Source: Actinomycetota bacterium
GTDB taxonomy: Bacteria > Actinomycetota > Actinomycetes > Streptosporangiales > Streptosporangiaceae
Direction of reading: 5' to 3'
NCBI GenBank assembly: GCA_027314515.1
Contig: DAHVAR010000092.1
Location: forward strand, 1 to 64,000
DNA: 64,000 nt
How positions within the stretch are numbered: the stretch's first letter is position 1; every line of letters begins with the position of its first letter. The notes beneath the pieces are model-generated. The model did not search any database and had not been told where the DNA came from. It worked only from the letters and a program-made list of their open reading frames with translations. Made by a program: the position numbers and the translations under genes. Shown here piece after piece: positions 32,511 to 41,758 of this stretch.

Positions 32511-33566
32511 CAGCAAAGATGCGCCGTCGCGCAGCCGCGCGGCGGCACTCGGCGGCGCGCCGACGTGATCGAGGCCGAGGAGCGCGGCCCCGGCTACCGG
32601 CGGGACGCTGACGATCCGGATCTGCGCGTCCGGGATGCTGGCTGTCACCCGGTCAGTTATGGCGCCGGTGAGCAGCGGATCGCGCGCGGTCATCAGGCTG
32701 CCGCCGAGCACGACCGGCACCGGCTGGCCGTCCAGGGCCTTGCGGTCGGTCAGGCCGAGCCGGCGGGCCGCTACCTCGACCATGAGGAAGATCTCCTCGG
32801 CCTGCCGGGTCAGCAGGTCCCTGGCGACCTGATCGCCCGCCGCGGCGACTGCGAACAGCACCGGCACCAGGCCGCGCAGGTCCTGGTGCGGAATCTTGCC
32901 CAGGTAAACGCCGGTCACCACGTCCTCGACCCGCTCGAGACAAAAGTGCGCGGGAACGGCACGGCGCAGCCCGGTCGTTGGGCCGCGCCCGTCTTCTGCC
33001 CGTACTGCCCACCAGAGCGCCTGCGGCCCTAGCTCGCCGCCGCCGCCCCAGTCCCCGGACAGCTGGCCCAGTGACAGGAACCGGGTCGTCCGGCCGTCGG
33101 GGGCAACACCGACGCAGTTGATGCCGGCGCCGCAGACCACCCCGATGCCCCAGCGCGGGCTGGCGCCGTCATCCAGCCCTGCCCGCAGGACCGCGAAGGT
33201 GTCGTTCTGCACGTGGCTGGTCTGTGACCAGCCGAGCGAGGCGACCAGCCGGTTCAGGTCCGCTTCCTCAGCCGGCAGGTCGGCGCCTGCCAGGCAGGCC
33301 GAGGTGTGCTGCGCGACGGGGCCGCCGGCCGGCAGCCCTGCCGCGGCGGCAGCCGACCGCACCAGCCCGGACAGCACGGTGACCATGCCGTCGATGCCGA
33401 TGCCCTGGTGGTTGGAGTTGCCGCCGCGGGCTACCCCGAGGATGGCGCCGTCGGCGCCGATCAGCGCCACGTCGGTTTTGCTGTTCCCCCCGTCGATAGC
33501 CAGCACAGCCGCTCGCCGGGGCGCCGCGGTGCCCAATCGATCAGTGCTCACCCGATCGGTGCTCAC
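32505..33566 (-). CDS. BadF/BadG/BcrA-type ATPase, N-acetylglucosamine kinase-like
   Basis: 353 residues of the ASKHA kinase superfamily. Phosphate-1 loop AVLAIDGGNSKTDVALI, GARGGNSNHQGIG-type sugar contact, VQNDTFAVLRAG (catalytic Asp), GIGVVCGAGINCVG (phosphate-2) and VVLGGSLM (adenosine motif) match NAGK-like kinases. Likely phosphorylates an amino sugar or glucose. Last gene of the reverse-strand sugar operon; GTG 33566 overlaps the GH4 stop by four bases (GTGA). Co-occurrence with a second kinase of the ROK type in the same operon suggests two different sugar units are processed. Confidence 0.87.
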   Translation of the reverse strand: MSTDRVSTDRLGTAAPRRAAVLAIDGGNSKTDVALIGADGAILGVARGGNSNHQGIGIDGMVTVLSGLVRSAAAAAGLPAGGPVAQHTSACLAGADLPAEEADLNRLVASLGWSQTSHVQNDTFAVLRAGLDDGASPRWGIGVVCGAGINCVGVAPDGRTTRFLSLGQLSGDWGGGGELGPQALWWAVRAEDGRGPTTGLRRAVPAHFCLERVEDVVTGVYLGKIPHQDLRGLVPVLFAVAAAGDQVARDLLTRQAEEIFLMVEVAARRLGLTDRKALDGQPVPVVLGGSLMTARDPLLTGAITDRVTASIPDAQIRIVSVPPVAGAALLGLDHVGAPPSAAARLRDGASLLT

Positions 33567-34828
33567 TGGCTAGCGGTCCACGGCAGGAACTGCGCGTTCT
33601 CCGCCAGCAGCCGGTCGGTCAGCTTCTCGGCCAGGTCGTACTGCCCGACCAGCGGGTGGGCCAGCAGCGCGCGGGCGACCCGGTCCCGGCCCCCGCGCAG
33701 CGCCGCGTCCAGCGCCAGTTCCTCGTATGCCGAGACGTGCGCGATCAGCCCGCTGAACAGCGGGCTTACCGGCGCGAGAGGCAACGGCGCAGCGCCAGCC
33801 GAGCCGATCGTGGCAGGCACCTCGATCACCGCCTGATCGGCGAGGAACGGCAGCGTCCCGCTGTTCCTGACGTTCACCACCTGGCGGTCGCCGGCGCCCG
33901 TGACGAGTGAGGCCAGCAGCGCGATCGCGGCCTCAGAGTAGTACGCGCCGCCGCGATGCTGCAGTAGTTCCGGTTTAGCGTCCAGGGCGGGGTCGGCGTA
34001 CATCGCCAGTAGCTGCCGCTCGATCTCGGCGACGGCCTGCGCCCGGGTCGGCCGGCCGCGCTCTTCCCCGACCACCGCGTCGTGCGCCCAGAAGTACCGC
34101 AGGTAATAGGAGGGAACGGCGCCGACAGCGCGGGTCACCGCAAGCGGCAGCCCGGTGTGCGCGGCAATCTCCTCGCCGTGGCTGTCGAGCAGTTCCGGCA
34201 GCCGGTCGCTGCCGTCAACCAGCGCGGCGCGTTCCCAGGTCAGATGGTTCAGGCCGACGTGGTCAAGCGCGACCGCCTCGGGCGGCACGCCGAGCAGGCC
34301 GGCGAACGTCCGCTGGTACCCGATCGCCACGTTGCACAGGCCGATGGCCCGGTGGCCGGCGTCCAGCAGCGCCCTCGTGACGATGCCGACGGGATTGGTG
34401 AAGTCGATGATCCAGGCGTTGCTGGCAGCTCGCTGGCGCACTCGCTCTGCCACGTCCAGCACGACCGGTACCGTGCGCAGTGCCTTGGCGAATCCGCCCG
34501 CCCCTGTCGTCTCCTGGCCCACGCAGCCGCACTCCAGCGGCCAGGTCTCGTCCCGGTGCCTGGTGGCCTGCCCGCCGACCCGCAGCTGCAGCAGGACGGC
34601 GCCGGCCCCGTCGGCCGCGGCGTCCAGGTCAGAGGTCCACGAGACGGTAGCCGGATGGCCGTACCTGGCCATGATCCGCGCGGAGAACGGCCCGACGACC
34701 GACAGCCGCTCGGCGTCCGGATCGACCAGGACGAGCTCGGTGACCTTGATGTCCCCGGTCAGCCGGGCGAGCCCGTCGACCAGCTCCGGGGTGTAGGTGG
34801 AGCCGCCGCCGACAACCGCGAGTTTCAT
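33563..34828 (-). CDS. GH4 family 6-phospho-beta-glucosidase-like glycosidase
   Basis: 421 residues from ATG 34828, preferred to ATG 34843 because AAGGCGG precedes it. GH4 signatures: NAD-binding MKLAVVGGGSTYTPELVDGL, DFTNPVGIVT, metal ligands Cys in IGLCNVAIGY and His in GLNHLTW, and EELALDAALRGGRDRVARALLAHPLV at the end. GH4 enzymes need NAD+ and Mn2+ and cleave glycosides by oxidation-elimination, usually on 6-phosphorylated substrates. There is no PTS here and import is by ABC transporter, so phosphorylation would have to follow import via one of the two kinases, or the enzyme acts on unphosphorylated glycosides (inference). Confidence 0.92.
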   Translation of the reverse strand: MKLAVVGGGSTYTPELVDGLARLTGDIKVTELVLVDPDAERLSVVGPFSARIMARYGHPATVSWTSDLDAAADGAGAVLLQLRVGGQATRHRDETWPLECGCVGQETTGAGGFAKALRTVPVVLDVAERVRQRAASNAWIIDFTNPVGIVTRALLDAGHRAIGLCNVAIGYQRTFAGLLGVPPEAVALDHVGLNHLTWERAALVDGSDRLPELLDSHGEEIAAHTGLPLAVTRAVGAVPSYYLRYFWAHDAVVGEERGRPTRAQAVAEIERQLLAMYADPALDAKPELLQHRGGAYYSEAAIALLASLVTGAGDRQVVNVRNSGTLPFLADQAVIEVPATIGSAGAAPLPLAPVSPLFSGLIAHVSAYEELALDAALRGGRDRVARALLAHPLVGQYDLAEKLTDRLLAENAQFLPWTASQ

Positions 34829-34870
34829 CTCAACCGCCTTCATCTGGATGAGCAGGCCTGCACTTCTGCG

Positions 34871-35887
34871 CTAGAACGCCATCACCTCGGCACCGGACTG
34901 CGCGACCAGGCACGCGACGTCGTGGCCGGGGGAGAGCTCGAGCAGTTCCGGGGTCTGGCTATGACAGCCGGTCATCGCCAGCGGGCACCGGAACCTGAAG
35001 CGGCAGCCCGGCACCGGGTCGATCACCCGCGGCGGCTCGCCCCGGTCGGTGCCGGCGCCCATGGTGAGCTCGGCCTTCGGGTCGGGCACCGCGGATAGCA
35101 GCAGCTGGGTGTACGGGTGCCGCGGTGCGGCGAGCACATCCTCGACTGGCCCCTGCTCGGTGACCTGACCCGCGTACATCACGATCAGCCGGTCGGCGAC
35201 GTACCGCGCGCTGGCGATGTCGTGCGTGATATAGAGGATGGAAACGCCCTGTTCGTCGCGAAGCTGTTTCATCAGGTTCAGCAGTCCGATCCTGATGGAC
35301 ACGTCGAGCATCGAGACCGGCTCGTCGGCCAGGATCAGCTTGGGGTGCATGGCCAGTGCCTGCGCGAAGCCGACCCGCTGGCGCTGGCCGCCGCTGAGCT
35401 CGTGCGGGTAACCGCTCAGCACCCCGGCCGCCGGAGTGAGTCCGACGATCTCGAAGACCCGCCTGGCTTCCTCGGTTCGCTCGGCAGCTGACAGCTGCGG
35501 CCGGTGCAGCTTGAGACTGCGCTGCACCCCGTGCGACACCCGGAATACCGGGTTAATCGAGCCGAACGGGTCCTGGAACACCATCGGCACATCGCTGCGG
35601 TATCGCAGCACATCCGATCGCGACCGCAGTTTCGACAGCGGAGCGCCCTGGAAATAGATCTCGCCATGGGTCGGCCGGTAGATCCTGGCCAGCAGCCGGG
35701 CGATCGTGCTCTTCCCGCTGCCGCTCTCGCCGACCAGCGCGACGATCTCCCGGTCGCCGATCTCAAGGCTGACGTCGTCGACGGCATGCAGCGTCTCGCG
35801 ACGCAGGCCGCCGCCGATCCGGAAGTGCCTGGTCAGTCCCTCGGTACGCAGCAGCGGCTGACCTGAAGCCCGGAGATCGTCAGTCAC
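34871..35887 (-). CDS. Oligopeptide-type ABC transporter ATPase, OppF-like
   Basis: 338 residues from GTG 35887, which overlaps the OppD-like stop by eight bases; the longer frame upstream lies inside that gene. Walker A GESGSGKST, signature LSGGQRQR, Walker B LILADEP, H-loop ITHD. The C-terminal oligo_HPY extension (HPYTQLLLSAVPDP, then CRFRFRCPLAM) is specific to peptide/nickel/oligosaccharide importers and often binds an iron-sulfur cluster. Pairs with the ATPase encoded directly upstream. Confidence 0.93.
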   Translation of the reverse strand: MTDDLRASGQPLLRTEGLTRHFRIGGGLRRETLHAVDDVSLEIGDREIVALVGESGSGKSTIARLLARIYRPTHGEIYFQGAPLSKLRSRSDVLRYRSDVPMVFQDPFGSINPVFRVSHGVQRSLKLHRPQLSAAERTEEARRVFEIVGLTPAAGVLSGYPHELSGGQRQRVGFAQALAMHPKLILADEPVSMLDVSIRIGLLNLMKQLRDEQGVSILYITHDIASARYVADRLIVMYAGQVTEQGPVEDVLAAPRHPYTQLLLSAVPDPKAELTMGAGTDRGEPPRVIDPVPGCRFRFRCPLAMTGCHSQTPELLELSPGHDVACLVAQSGAEVMAF

Positions 35888-36905
35888 CCTGGATCGCCCC
35901 GTTCCCGCGAAGAAGACAGCGGACCTGGACGCCGTCGACGCTGAGAAGCTCGACCGGCCGCTGCCGGCACGCATCGTGCACCCGCGGGCAGCGCGGCGCG
36001 AACCGGCAGCCGTCGGGCTGCCGGGCCAGGTCGGGCGGGCTGCCGGGGATCCCGGTCAGCGGCACCTTCGGCCCGCGGATCGACGGGAACGCGTCGAGCA
36101 GGCCGGCGCTGTAGGGATGGCGGGGGGTGTCGAACACGCTGCGAGTAGCGCCGAGCTCGGCGATCTGGCCCGCGTACATCACCATGAGCCGGTCGGAGAA
36201 ATGGCTGACCAGGGACATGTCGTGGGTGACGAAGATGACCGCGAAGCCGAGTTGCTGCTGCAGTTCCTTGATCTGGATCATCAGCGAGCGCTGCGCGACC
36301 ACGTCGAGCGCCGAGGTCGGCTCGTCCATGATCACCAGGTCCGGGGTGAACAGCAGCGCCATGGCGATCATGGACCGCTGCCGCATGCCGCCCGACAGCT
36401 GATGCGGGTAGCTCCTCAGGTGCACCGGATCGATGCCGACCATGCGCAGCACCTCGACCGAGCGCTCGGTAATTTCTGCCTTCGACCGGACGCCGTGCGC
36501 GCGCATCGCGTCGTAGAACTGGGCAGCGATCGTCTTGACCGGGTTCATCGCGTTCATCGCGCTCTGCATCACCAGCGACAGCTTCTTCCAGCGGATGCTG
36601 GCGAGCTGATCGTCGGACAGGCCGACGAGGTTGACTCCCTGGAACACCACGCTGCCGCCGTTGAGCACCGCAGGAGCCGACAGCAGCTGGGCGATCGCGA
36701 ACAGCAGCGTGGACTTGCCGCAGCCAGACTCGCCGACGATGCCGAGAAACTCACCACGGCCCAGGTCGAAGCTGATGTCCTCGACGGCGCGGACCTCGCC
36801 GCGCTTGGTCAGGTAGCTGACGGAAACGTCCCTGACTTCCAGCGCCGGACCGACGGCGGTCCCGGCCGGTCCGGCGCCCAGCCACTCAGTTTGCCCGGTT
36901 CGCAC
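35880..36905 (-). CDS. Oligopeptide-type ABC transporter ATPase, OppD-like
   Basis: 341 residues from GTG 36905, overlapping the permease stop by 20 bases. Walker A GESGCGKST, signature LSGGMRQRSMIA, Walker B LVIMDEP, H-loop VTHD, and oligo_HPY tail HPYSAGLLDAFPSI with cysteines in CRFAPRCPRVHDAC and VRCLL. Second ATPase of the heterodimer that drives the permeases at 36886 and 37880. Confidence 0.93.
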   Translation of the reverse strand: MRTGQTEWLGAGPAGTAVGPALEVRDVSVSYLTKRGEVRAVEDISFDLGRGEFLGIVGESGCGKSTLLFAIAQLLSAPAVLNGGSVVFQGVNLVGLSDDQLASIRWKKLSLVMQSAMNAMNPVKTIAAQFYDAMRAHGVRSKAEITERSVEVLRMVGIDPVHLRSYPHQLSGGMRQRSMIAMALLFTPDLVIMDEPTSALDVVAQRSLMIQIKELQQQLGFAVIFVTHDMSLVSHFSDRLMVMYAGQIAELGATRSVFDTPRHPYSAGLLDAFPSIRGPKVPLTGIPGSPPDLARQPDGCRFAPRCPRVHDACRQRPVELLSVDGVQVRCLLRGNGAIQGD

Positions 36906-37872
36906 TGAGCCTCCTCAACACGGGGTTCAGCTGGCGGGTGCGGGTCAGCGAGACGCGTGCCAGCGCGGGGTTGCTGATCTCGTCGAAGGCATAGTTGATG
37001 AGCGCGAAGGCGGCGCCGAGCAAGCCGATCAGGGCGCCGGGGATGATGGCCCACAGGTACTGGTCGGTCTGCAGCGCCTCGTTGTTCTGCGCCCAGTAGA
37101 GCATCGTGCCCCAGCTCACCGAGTCCGGGTTACCGAGGCCGAGGAACTGCAGGCCGGCCGCGGCGAGCACGTTGTAGACCGCGGTCCCGAGGAAGGTCGC
37201 GACGATCAATGAAGTCATCGACGGGATGATCTCCACCAGGATCACGTAGATGCTGCGCTCGCCGCGGACCCTGGCGGCCTCCAGGTAGTCACGGCCGCGG
37301 ATCGACAGGGTCTGCGCCCTCAGTTGCCTCGCGCCGTAGGAGTAGCCGGTGATCACCAGCACGGTGATGAGGCCGGGGACGCCGATCCCGGGCAGGTAGG
37401 CCACGATGATGATCAGCAGCGGGAAGGTGGGGATCACCAGCAGCACGTCGGTGATGAAGTTGAGCACCGCGTCCCACAGGCCGCCGAGGTAGCCGGCGGC
37501 GAGCCCCATGATCACCGACAGGAAGGTCGACAGCGCGCCGGAAACGACGGCGATGATGAGGGTCTCCCTGGTACCCCAGACTGCCTGGGCAAACAGGTCC
37601 TGGCCGTAGTAGGTGGTGCCGAACCAGTGCGCGGCAGATGGCCCGAGGCTGCGCCCGTAGATCTCGGCCTGAGGATTGTCGCGGGCGATCGCCCACGGGA
37701 AGATGGCGAGCAGGGTGAAGATCGCCAGCAATATCGCGCCGGCGAACGCCTTCTTGTTCGACCGGATCGCCCGCCAGATGCGGCCGAGGGCCTGGCCGGC
37801 CTGGGGCTGACCGCCCTGCTGGGTGATACCGGGGGCTGGCTCGCCGATTGCTGCGCCCGTCAGGATGGCCAT
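36886..37872 (-). CDS. ABC transporter permease, DppC/OppC-like (sugar operon)
   Basis: 328 residues with a cytoplasmic OppC_N-type start (GRIWRAIRSNKKAFAGAILL), about six helices and the coupling loop DYLEAARVRGERSIYVILVEIIPS. Eight bases separate it from the DppB-like permease before it. Although of the peptide family, this transporter type also imports cello-, xylo- and other oligosaccharides in actinobacteria and Thermotoga, which fits the GH4 and kinase genes downstream. Confidence 0.92.
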   Translation of the reverse strand: MAILTGAAIGEPAPGITQQGGQPQAGQALGRIWRAIRSNKKAFAGAILLAIFTLLAIFPWAIARDNPQAEIYGRSLGPSAAHWFGTTYYGQDLFAQAVWGTRETLIIAVVSGALSTFLSVIMGLAAGYLGGLWDAVLNFITDVLLVIPTFPLLIIIVAYLPGIGVPGLITVLVITGYSYGARQLRAQTLSIRGRDYLEAARVRGERSIYVILVEIIPSMTSLIVATFLGTAVYNVLAAAGLQFLGLGNPDSVSWGTMLYWAQNNEALQTDQYLWAIIPGALIGLLGAAFALINYAFDEISNPALARVSLTRTRQLNPVLRRLSANRAN

Positions 37873-37879
37873 CGCGATA

Positions 37880-38863
37880 TCACCTCGCCGACCTGGTGCG
37901 CGGATCCAGGATGGCAGTGACGATGTCGGCGAGCAGGATCGCTATCAGCACCGCGACCGTGATCAGCAGGAACAGCGCTTGCATCAGCGGGTAGTCCTCG
38001 GCGTTGAGGGCCTGGACCAGCAGGTAGCCGAGGCCGTTGTAATTGAAGACGTACTCGACGAGCACAGCGCCGCTGACGATGAAGCCAACTGACATCGCGA
38101 AGCCGGACAGGTTCGGCAGTATCGCGTTACGCGCCGCGTAGTCGAACATGATCCGGCGGCTGGACAGGCCCTTGGCCCTGGCCATTTTGACGTAGTCCTC
38201 GGCCAGCGTGGTGATCATGGTGTTGCGCATCGTCAGGATCCAGCCGCCGATCGAGGTGATCAGGATCGCGATGGCCGGCAATATCGAATGGACGATCACG
38301 TTGCCGATGAAGGGCAAGGTCAGGCTCGGCGACAGGGACGGATCGTAGGCGAAGTCATAAGGGAACCAGTTCAGCTTTACCCCGAACACCAGGATCAGCA
38401 GCATGCCGACCCAGAAGTAGGGGATTGCCGAGGTGATGACGAACACCGGCGGCAGGATGCTGTCCAGCCACCCGCCGCGTCGCCAGGCCCCCGCGACCCC
38501 GATCAGCGTGCCGATGATGAAGGCAAGGATGGTGGTGACGCCGACCAGGCCGAGCGTGTAAAGGATGGCACCGCGGATGACGACGCTGACCGGGGTCGGG
38601 AAGAAGGTCAGCGAGGTGCCGAGATTACCGGTGACCAGGTCGTGCAGGTAGCTGACGTACTGCGCGGCCAGGTTCTCATTGGTGTTGACGCCGAAGGCAA
38701 TCTCGATCGCCTTGAGCGCTGCTGGATTCAGCCGGCCGTGGAACTTGGCCATCAGCGCGATCGCCGGGTTGCCCGGCATCAGCCGGGGCAGCAGGAAGTT
38801 GAGCGTCACGCAGGCCCACAGGGTGAGCACGAAGAATCCGGCTCGGCGCAGTACGAATCTCAC
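37880..38863 (-). CDS. ABC transporter permease, DppB/OppB-like (sugar operon)
   Basis: 327 residues. N-terminus MRFVLRRAGFFVLTLWACV, the DppB loop VTGNLGTSLTFFPTPV, about six helices, and coupling loop DYVKMARAKGLSSRRIMFDYAARN. Lies 71 bases after the solute-binding protein and forms the channel with the downstream permease. Confidence 0.92.
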   Translation of the reverse strand: MRFVLRRAGFFVLTLWACVTLNFLLPRLMPGNPAIALMAKFHGRLNPAALKAIEIAFGVNTNENLAAQYVSYLHDLVTGNLGTSLTFFPTPVSVVIRGAILYTLGLVGVTTILAFIIGTLIGVAGAWRRGGWLDSILPPVFVITSAIPYFWVGMLLILVFGVKLNWFPYDFAYDPSLSPSLTLPFIGNVIVHSILPAIAILITSIGGWILTMRNTMITTLAEDYVKMARAKGLSSRRIMFDYAARNAILPNLSGFAMSVGFIVSGAVLVEYVFNYNGLGYLLVQALNAEDYPLMQALFLLITVAVLIAILLADIVTAILDPRTRSAR

Positions 38864-38934
38864 GCTCTGCTCCTTGGTGTCATCGGTTCCTCGCGCTCAC
38901 CCTGTGCGCTCGGCAGTGCGGGGTCAAGATGCAG

Positions 38935-40602
38935 TTACTTCTTGGGCGCCAGGTGCAGCAGCATGATGCCGAGGTCTGGCGTCTGGTAGGCGGCCGGCTG
39001 AGCGTAGGCGTTCGCCGGAGTGGCCCAGCCGGTGAAGGCCGCGGTGTCGTACTGGTACCAGTCGACCTCCTCGGTCACCGGGATCAGCGGCACGTCCTTG
39101 AGCATGACCTGCTCAAGCTGGTCCATGATGTTGTGCTGCGTCGCTACCGAGGTGGTGGTGGCGTACTCGTTGATCAGTTGGTCGGTAGCCGGGTTGCTGT
39201 ACCGCTCGAAGTTGGTCGTCGCTTGCTTGCCGATCGGCGCCGTGTTCGCCGAGTACAGCCACTGACGGAACTCGTAGTAAGGGCTCGGGCCGCCGGTCTC
39301 GTCGTAGTAGGCGAGGTCGAAGGAGCCGTCGAACAGCCTGGTGTCGTAGTCGGTGCCGGCCAGGTTCTCCGGCGTGATCTGGATGCCGACTGCCCTCAGC
39401 TCCGACTGGATGACCTGCATCGAGGCAACCCAGTCCGAGTAGCCGCCCTCGTTGATGATGGTGAACGACAGCGGCTTGCCTGACGGCGATACGAAGATCC
39501 CGCTGGAGTTCTTCTTGAACCCGGCATTGGTCAGGATCTGCTCGGCCTTGGCCGGGTTGTAGGTGTAGTTGTACTGGGCCGCCGCGGCCGTGTCTTCCCA
39601 GGAGGAGAACGTCGGGGTCACTACTCCGGTCTGGTTCGCGGCCGGCTCGTAACCGGACTCACCGATCTGCGAGACCTTGGTCCTGTTGATGGCGTAGGCC
39701 ATGGCCTGGCGGACGGCGACGTTCGACAGGATCGGGTTCTTGAGGTTGATGAAGATAGAGACGTTGGAGATCGGCGGGAACCAGTAGTGGTAAGCCGGGC
39801 TCTTGCTGGCGTAGAACGTCTTGATCGACGGAATGTACTGGGCACCCCACTGGGCCTGGCCGGTCGCCAGCTCAGTGTTCGCCGGGTCGTTGCTGGTGAA
39901 CGCCGGCTCGTTGACCTGCGCGATCTTGGGCTCGCCTGGCTGCCAGTAACGCTTGTTCGCCAGGAAGGTGATCTGCTCGGGCTTGCACTTCACCGTGTAG
40001 GCGCCGGTGCCGACCGGGTTCGGGTCGTTGTAAGTGACCGGGTTCGTCAGCTTGGACCAGATGTGCTCGGGCACGATCGGCACCTGGTCGGCGACATAGT
40101 AGAAGTACGGCACGGCCGCGTTCTTGAAGTTCACCGCGACCTGGTCCGAGCCCTTCTGGGTGACGCTGGACAGCACCGACCAGATGGCGTTGACGTCGAG
40201 CGCCGGGTACTTCTTCAGCAGGTTGAAGGTGTACACAACGTCGGCGGCGCTGAACGGCTTGCCGTCCGACCACGTCACGCCCTTGCGGATGGTGAAGGTG
40301 ACGGTCTTGTTCCCGTTACTCCAGCTGTAGCCGGTCGCCAGCCACGGCGTCACCTTGGCGTTCTCCAGGGTGTCGACGAACATGAGCGGCTCGTACACCG
40401 GGCCGAAGTCGAGGTAGCTGACCGAGGAGTTGAACGGGTTGAATCCGCAGGTCCACAGCGCGCCGCTCTCGTCGGAAAGAGTCAGCACGCCACTGGGGCC
40501 AGCACCCGAGCTGGACCCCGGGGACGTGCTGCTACCGCAGGCGGCGATCGCCGTCAGCAGGCCTGCGCCGATGATGGCCGCGACTGACTTGAAGCGTCTC
40601 AT
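38935..40602 (-). CDS. ABC transporter solute-binding lipoprotein (SBP_bac_5), sugar operon
   Basis: 555 residues. Signal peptide with lipobox TAIAAC (Cys22), then a Ser/Gly-rich linker. Family 5 hallmarks: TFTIRKGVTWSDGKPFSAADVVYTF, NLKNPILSNVAVRQAMAYAI and many Trp/Tyr residues. The family covers peptides, nickel and oligosaccharides; the linked GH4, ROK kinase and BadF-type kinase point to an oligosaccharide or beta-glucoside. It begins five bases after the ROK kinase stop, with AGGAAGGG of the kinase tail as ribosome-binding site. Confidence 0.92.
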   Translation of the reverse strand: MRRFKSVAAIIGAGLLTAIAACGSSTSPGSSSGAGPSGVLTLSDESGALWTCGFNPFNSSVSYLDFGPVYEPLMFVDTLENAKVTPWLATGYSWSNGNKTVTFTIRKGVTWSDGKPFSAADVVYTFNLLKKYPALDVNAIWSVLSSVTQKGSDQVAVNFKNAAVPYFYYVADQVPIVPEHIWSKLTNPVTYNDPNPVGTGAYTVKCKPEQITFLANKRYWQPGEPKIAQVNEPAFTSNDPANTELATGQAQWGAQYIPSIKTFYASKSPAYHYWFPPISNVSIFINLKNPILSNVAVRQAMAYAINRTKVSQIGESGYEPAANQTGVVTPTFSSWEDTAAAAQYNYTYNPAKAEQILTNAGFKKNSSGIFVSPSGKPLSFTIINEGGYSDWVASMQVIQSELRAVGIQITPENLAGTDYDTRLFDGSFDLAYYDETGGPSPYYEFRQWLYSANTAPIGKQATTNFERYSNPATDQLINEYATTTSVATQHNIMDQLEQVMLKDVPLIPVTEEVDWYQYDTAAFTGWATPANAYAQPAAYQTPDLGIMLLHLAPKK

Positions 40603-40607
40603 GTGCC

Positions 40608-41693
40608 CTAACCCTTCCTAGCTAAGTTGTTCGGTGCAGGAATGGAGACACTATTTGTACTATTAGTACTGTAGTGCCCGATTGACTTTTCGGTGGGTGA
40701 GTCGATCGGCTGGATCGGCTGATTGCCGGTGTGCGATGTCGCCTCGCCGGCCGCGTCGACGGCGAGCGCGACCGCGCCGAGCAGGGGCGCTTCGTGCGGG
40801 AAGTGCGCCAGGACCAGTTCGGGCGGATAAGGCACCGCGCTGAGCAGAGCCTGCTCAAGCCGCGGCCGGATCCGGTCCCAGGACCCGGTGATTCCGCCGC
40901 CGACCGCGATCCGTGCCGGGTTGACGACGATGGCCAGGTTCACGACGTGGAAGGCAAGCTCGTCCACGAACTCGGTGATCAGGTCGTTCAGATCGGCGTC
41001 CGTCGCCGCGGCGGCGAACACCTCCGCGGCGGTCAGCCGGCGTGGCTGCGGGCTGGTCCCGTCCGGGCTGGTCCCGTCCGCCGGGCTGGCACGCCGCAGG
41101 CTGGCACGCCGCTGCAGTGCCTGGCCGCTGATCATGTCCTCGAGCAGGATCCGCTGCCCGTGCGCGAGCCCGACGTCGCCGGGTCCGCGCAGGCTATAGC
41201 CGATCTCGCCGGCTGCGCCATGGCTGCCGGACAGTACCCTGCCGCCGGTCACGATCGCGGCCGCGAGGCCAGTGCCGAGGTTGAGGTAGACGGCCGGGTC
41301 GCAGCCAGCCAGGGCTCCCCACCGCACCTCGGCCCGGGCCGCGGCCTTGGTGTCGGTGCCCACTCTGATGACCGCGCCGGGGAATGTCCGCTGCAGCTCG
41401 CGGCCGAGTGCCAGCCGCTCCCAGCCGTCGATGGCCGGGGCTAGCTCGACCCGGTCATCGAACGGGATGCCGAAGGTCGCTACTCCGACTGCCGCCACGG
41501 CAGCCCCGGCCGCATGCGCGGCGAGCAGGCCGACCGCGGTGGCGACACCGTGGTCGAAGCTGGCCTGCGCGCCGCGCTCGGCGAGGCTGTCGACTACGGC
41601 AGAAGCAAGCTGGTTGCCGGAGAGGTCACAGACCGATGTCGCGATCTTCGTGCCGCCGAAGTCGATGCCGAGCAGGACGGGGGGGTGGGTCAT
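40608..41693 (-). CDS. ROK-family sugar kinase
   Basis: 361 residues. Phosphate-1 motif LLGIDFGGTKIATSV, DTKAAARAE with catalytic-type Asp, LNLGTGLAAAIV, GAAGEIGYSL and VAVGGGI identify an ROK sugar kinase. The zinc motif C-x-CG-x2-GC of glucokinase-type ROKs is absent. Two oddities: a 25-residue Ala/Arg/Ser/Pro insert encoded by tandem 15-bp DNA repeats, and a low-GC tail STNSTNS-like stretch that overlaps a dyad near the next gene's start. First gene of the operon; divergent from the ROK regulator, with a palindromic site in between. Confidence 0.87.
   Translation of the reverse strand: MTHPPVLLGIDFGGTKIATSVCDLSGNQLASAVVDSLAERGAQASFDHGVATAVGLLAAHAAGAAVAAVGVATFGIPFDDRVELAPAIDGWERLALGRELQRTFPGAVIRVGTDTKAAARAEVRWGALAGCDPAVYLNLGTGLAAAIVTGGRVLSGSHGAAGEIGYSLRGPGDVGLAHGQRILLEDMISGQALQRRASLRRASPADGTSPDGTSPQPRRLTAAEVFAAAATDADLNDLITEFVDELAFHVVNLAIVVNPARIAVGGGITGSWDRIRPRLEQALLSAVPYPPELVLAHFPHEAPLLGAVALAVDAAGEATSHTGNQPIQPIDSPTEKSIGHYSTNSTNSVSIPAPNNLARKG
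40649..40676 (-). promoter_or_regulatory. AT-rich dyad in the ROK-kinase tail upstream of the binding-protein gene
   Basis: Within the last codons of the kinase, CACTA (40649-40653) and TAGTG (40672-40676) enclose two GTAC copies (40657-40660, 40666-40669) around TATTA. Base composition drops sharply compared with the gene. About 45 bases separate it from the ATG of the binding protein, so it could be a second operator or internal promoter. It encodes protein as well, which weakens the case. Confidence 0.4.
41050..41113. repeat. Two adjacent pairs of 15-bp tandem repeats inside the ROK kinase gene
   Basis: GGGCTGGTCCCGTCC occurs twice head to tail at 41050-41064 and 41065-41079. GGCTGGCACGCCGC(A/T) occurs twice at 41084-41098 and 41099-41113. 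Both units are five codons, giving DGTSP twice and RRAS(L/P) twice in the kinase. They keep the frame and form an insert in a region where ROK kinases vary. Confidence 0.85.
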
Positions 41694-41758
41694 GCGGTGT
41701 CCGGCTTTCGAGGGTGTCCGGCTCTTGAGGTGTCCGGGTGGCTGTTCCGGCCAAGATT

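Noticed and set aside
35976-36908. 310-codon forward frame
   Set aside because: Antisense shadow of the OppD-like ATPase with intact Walker motifs.
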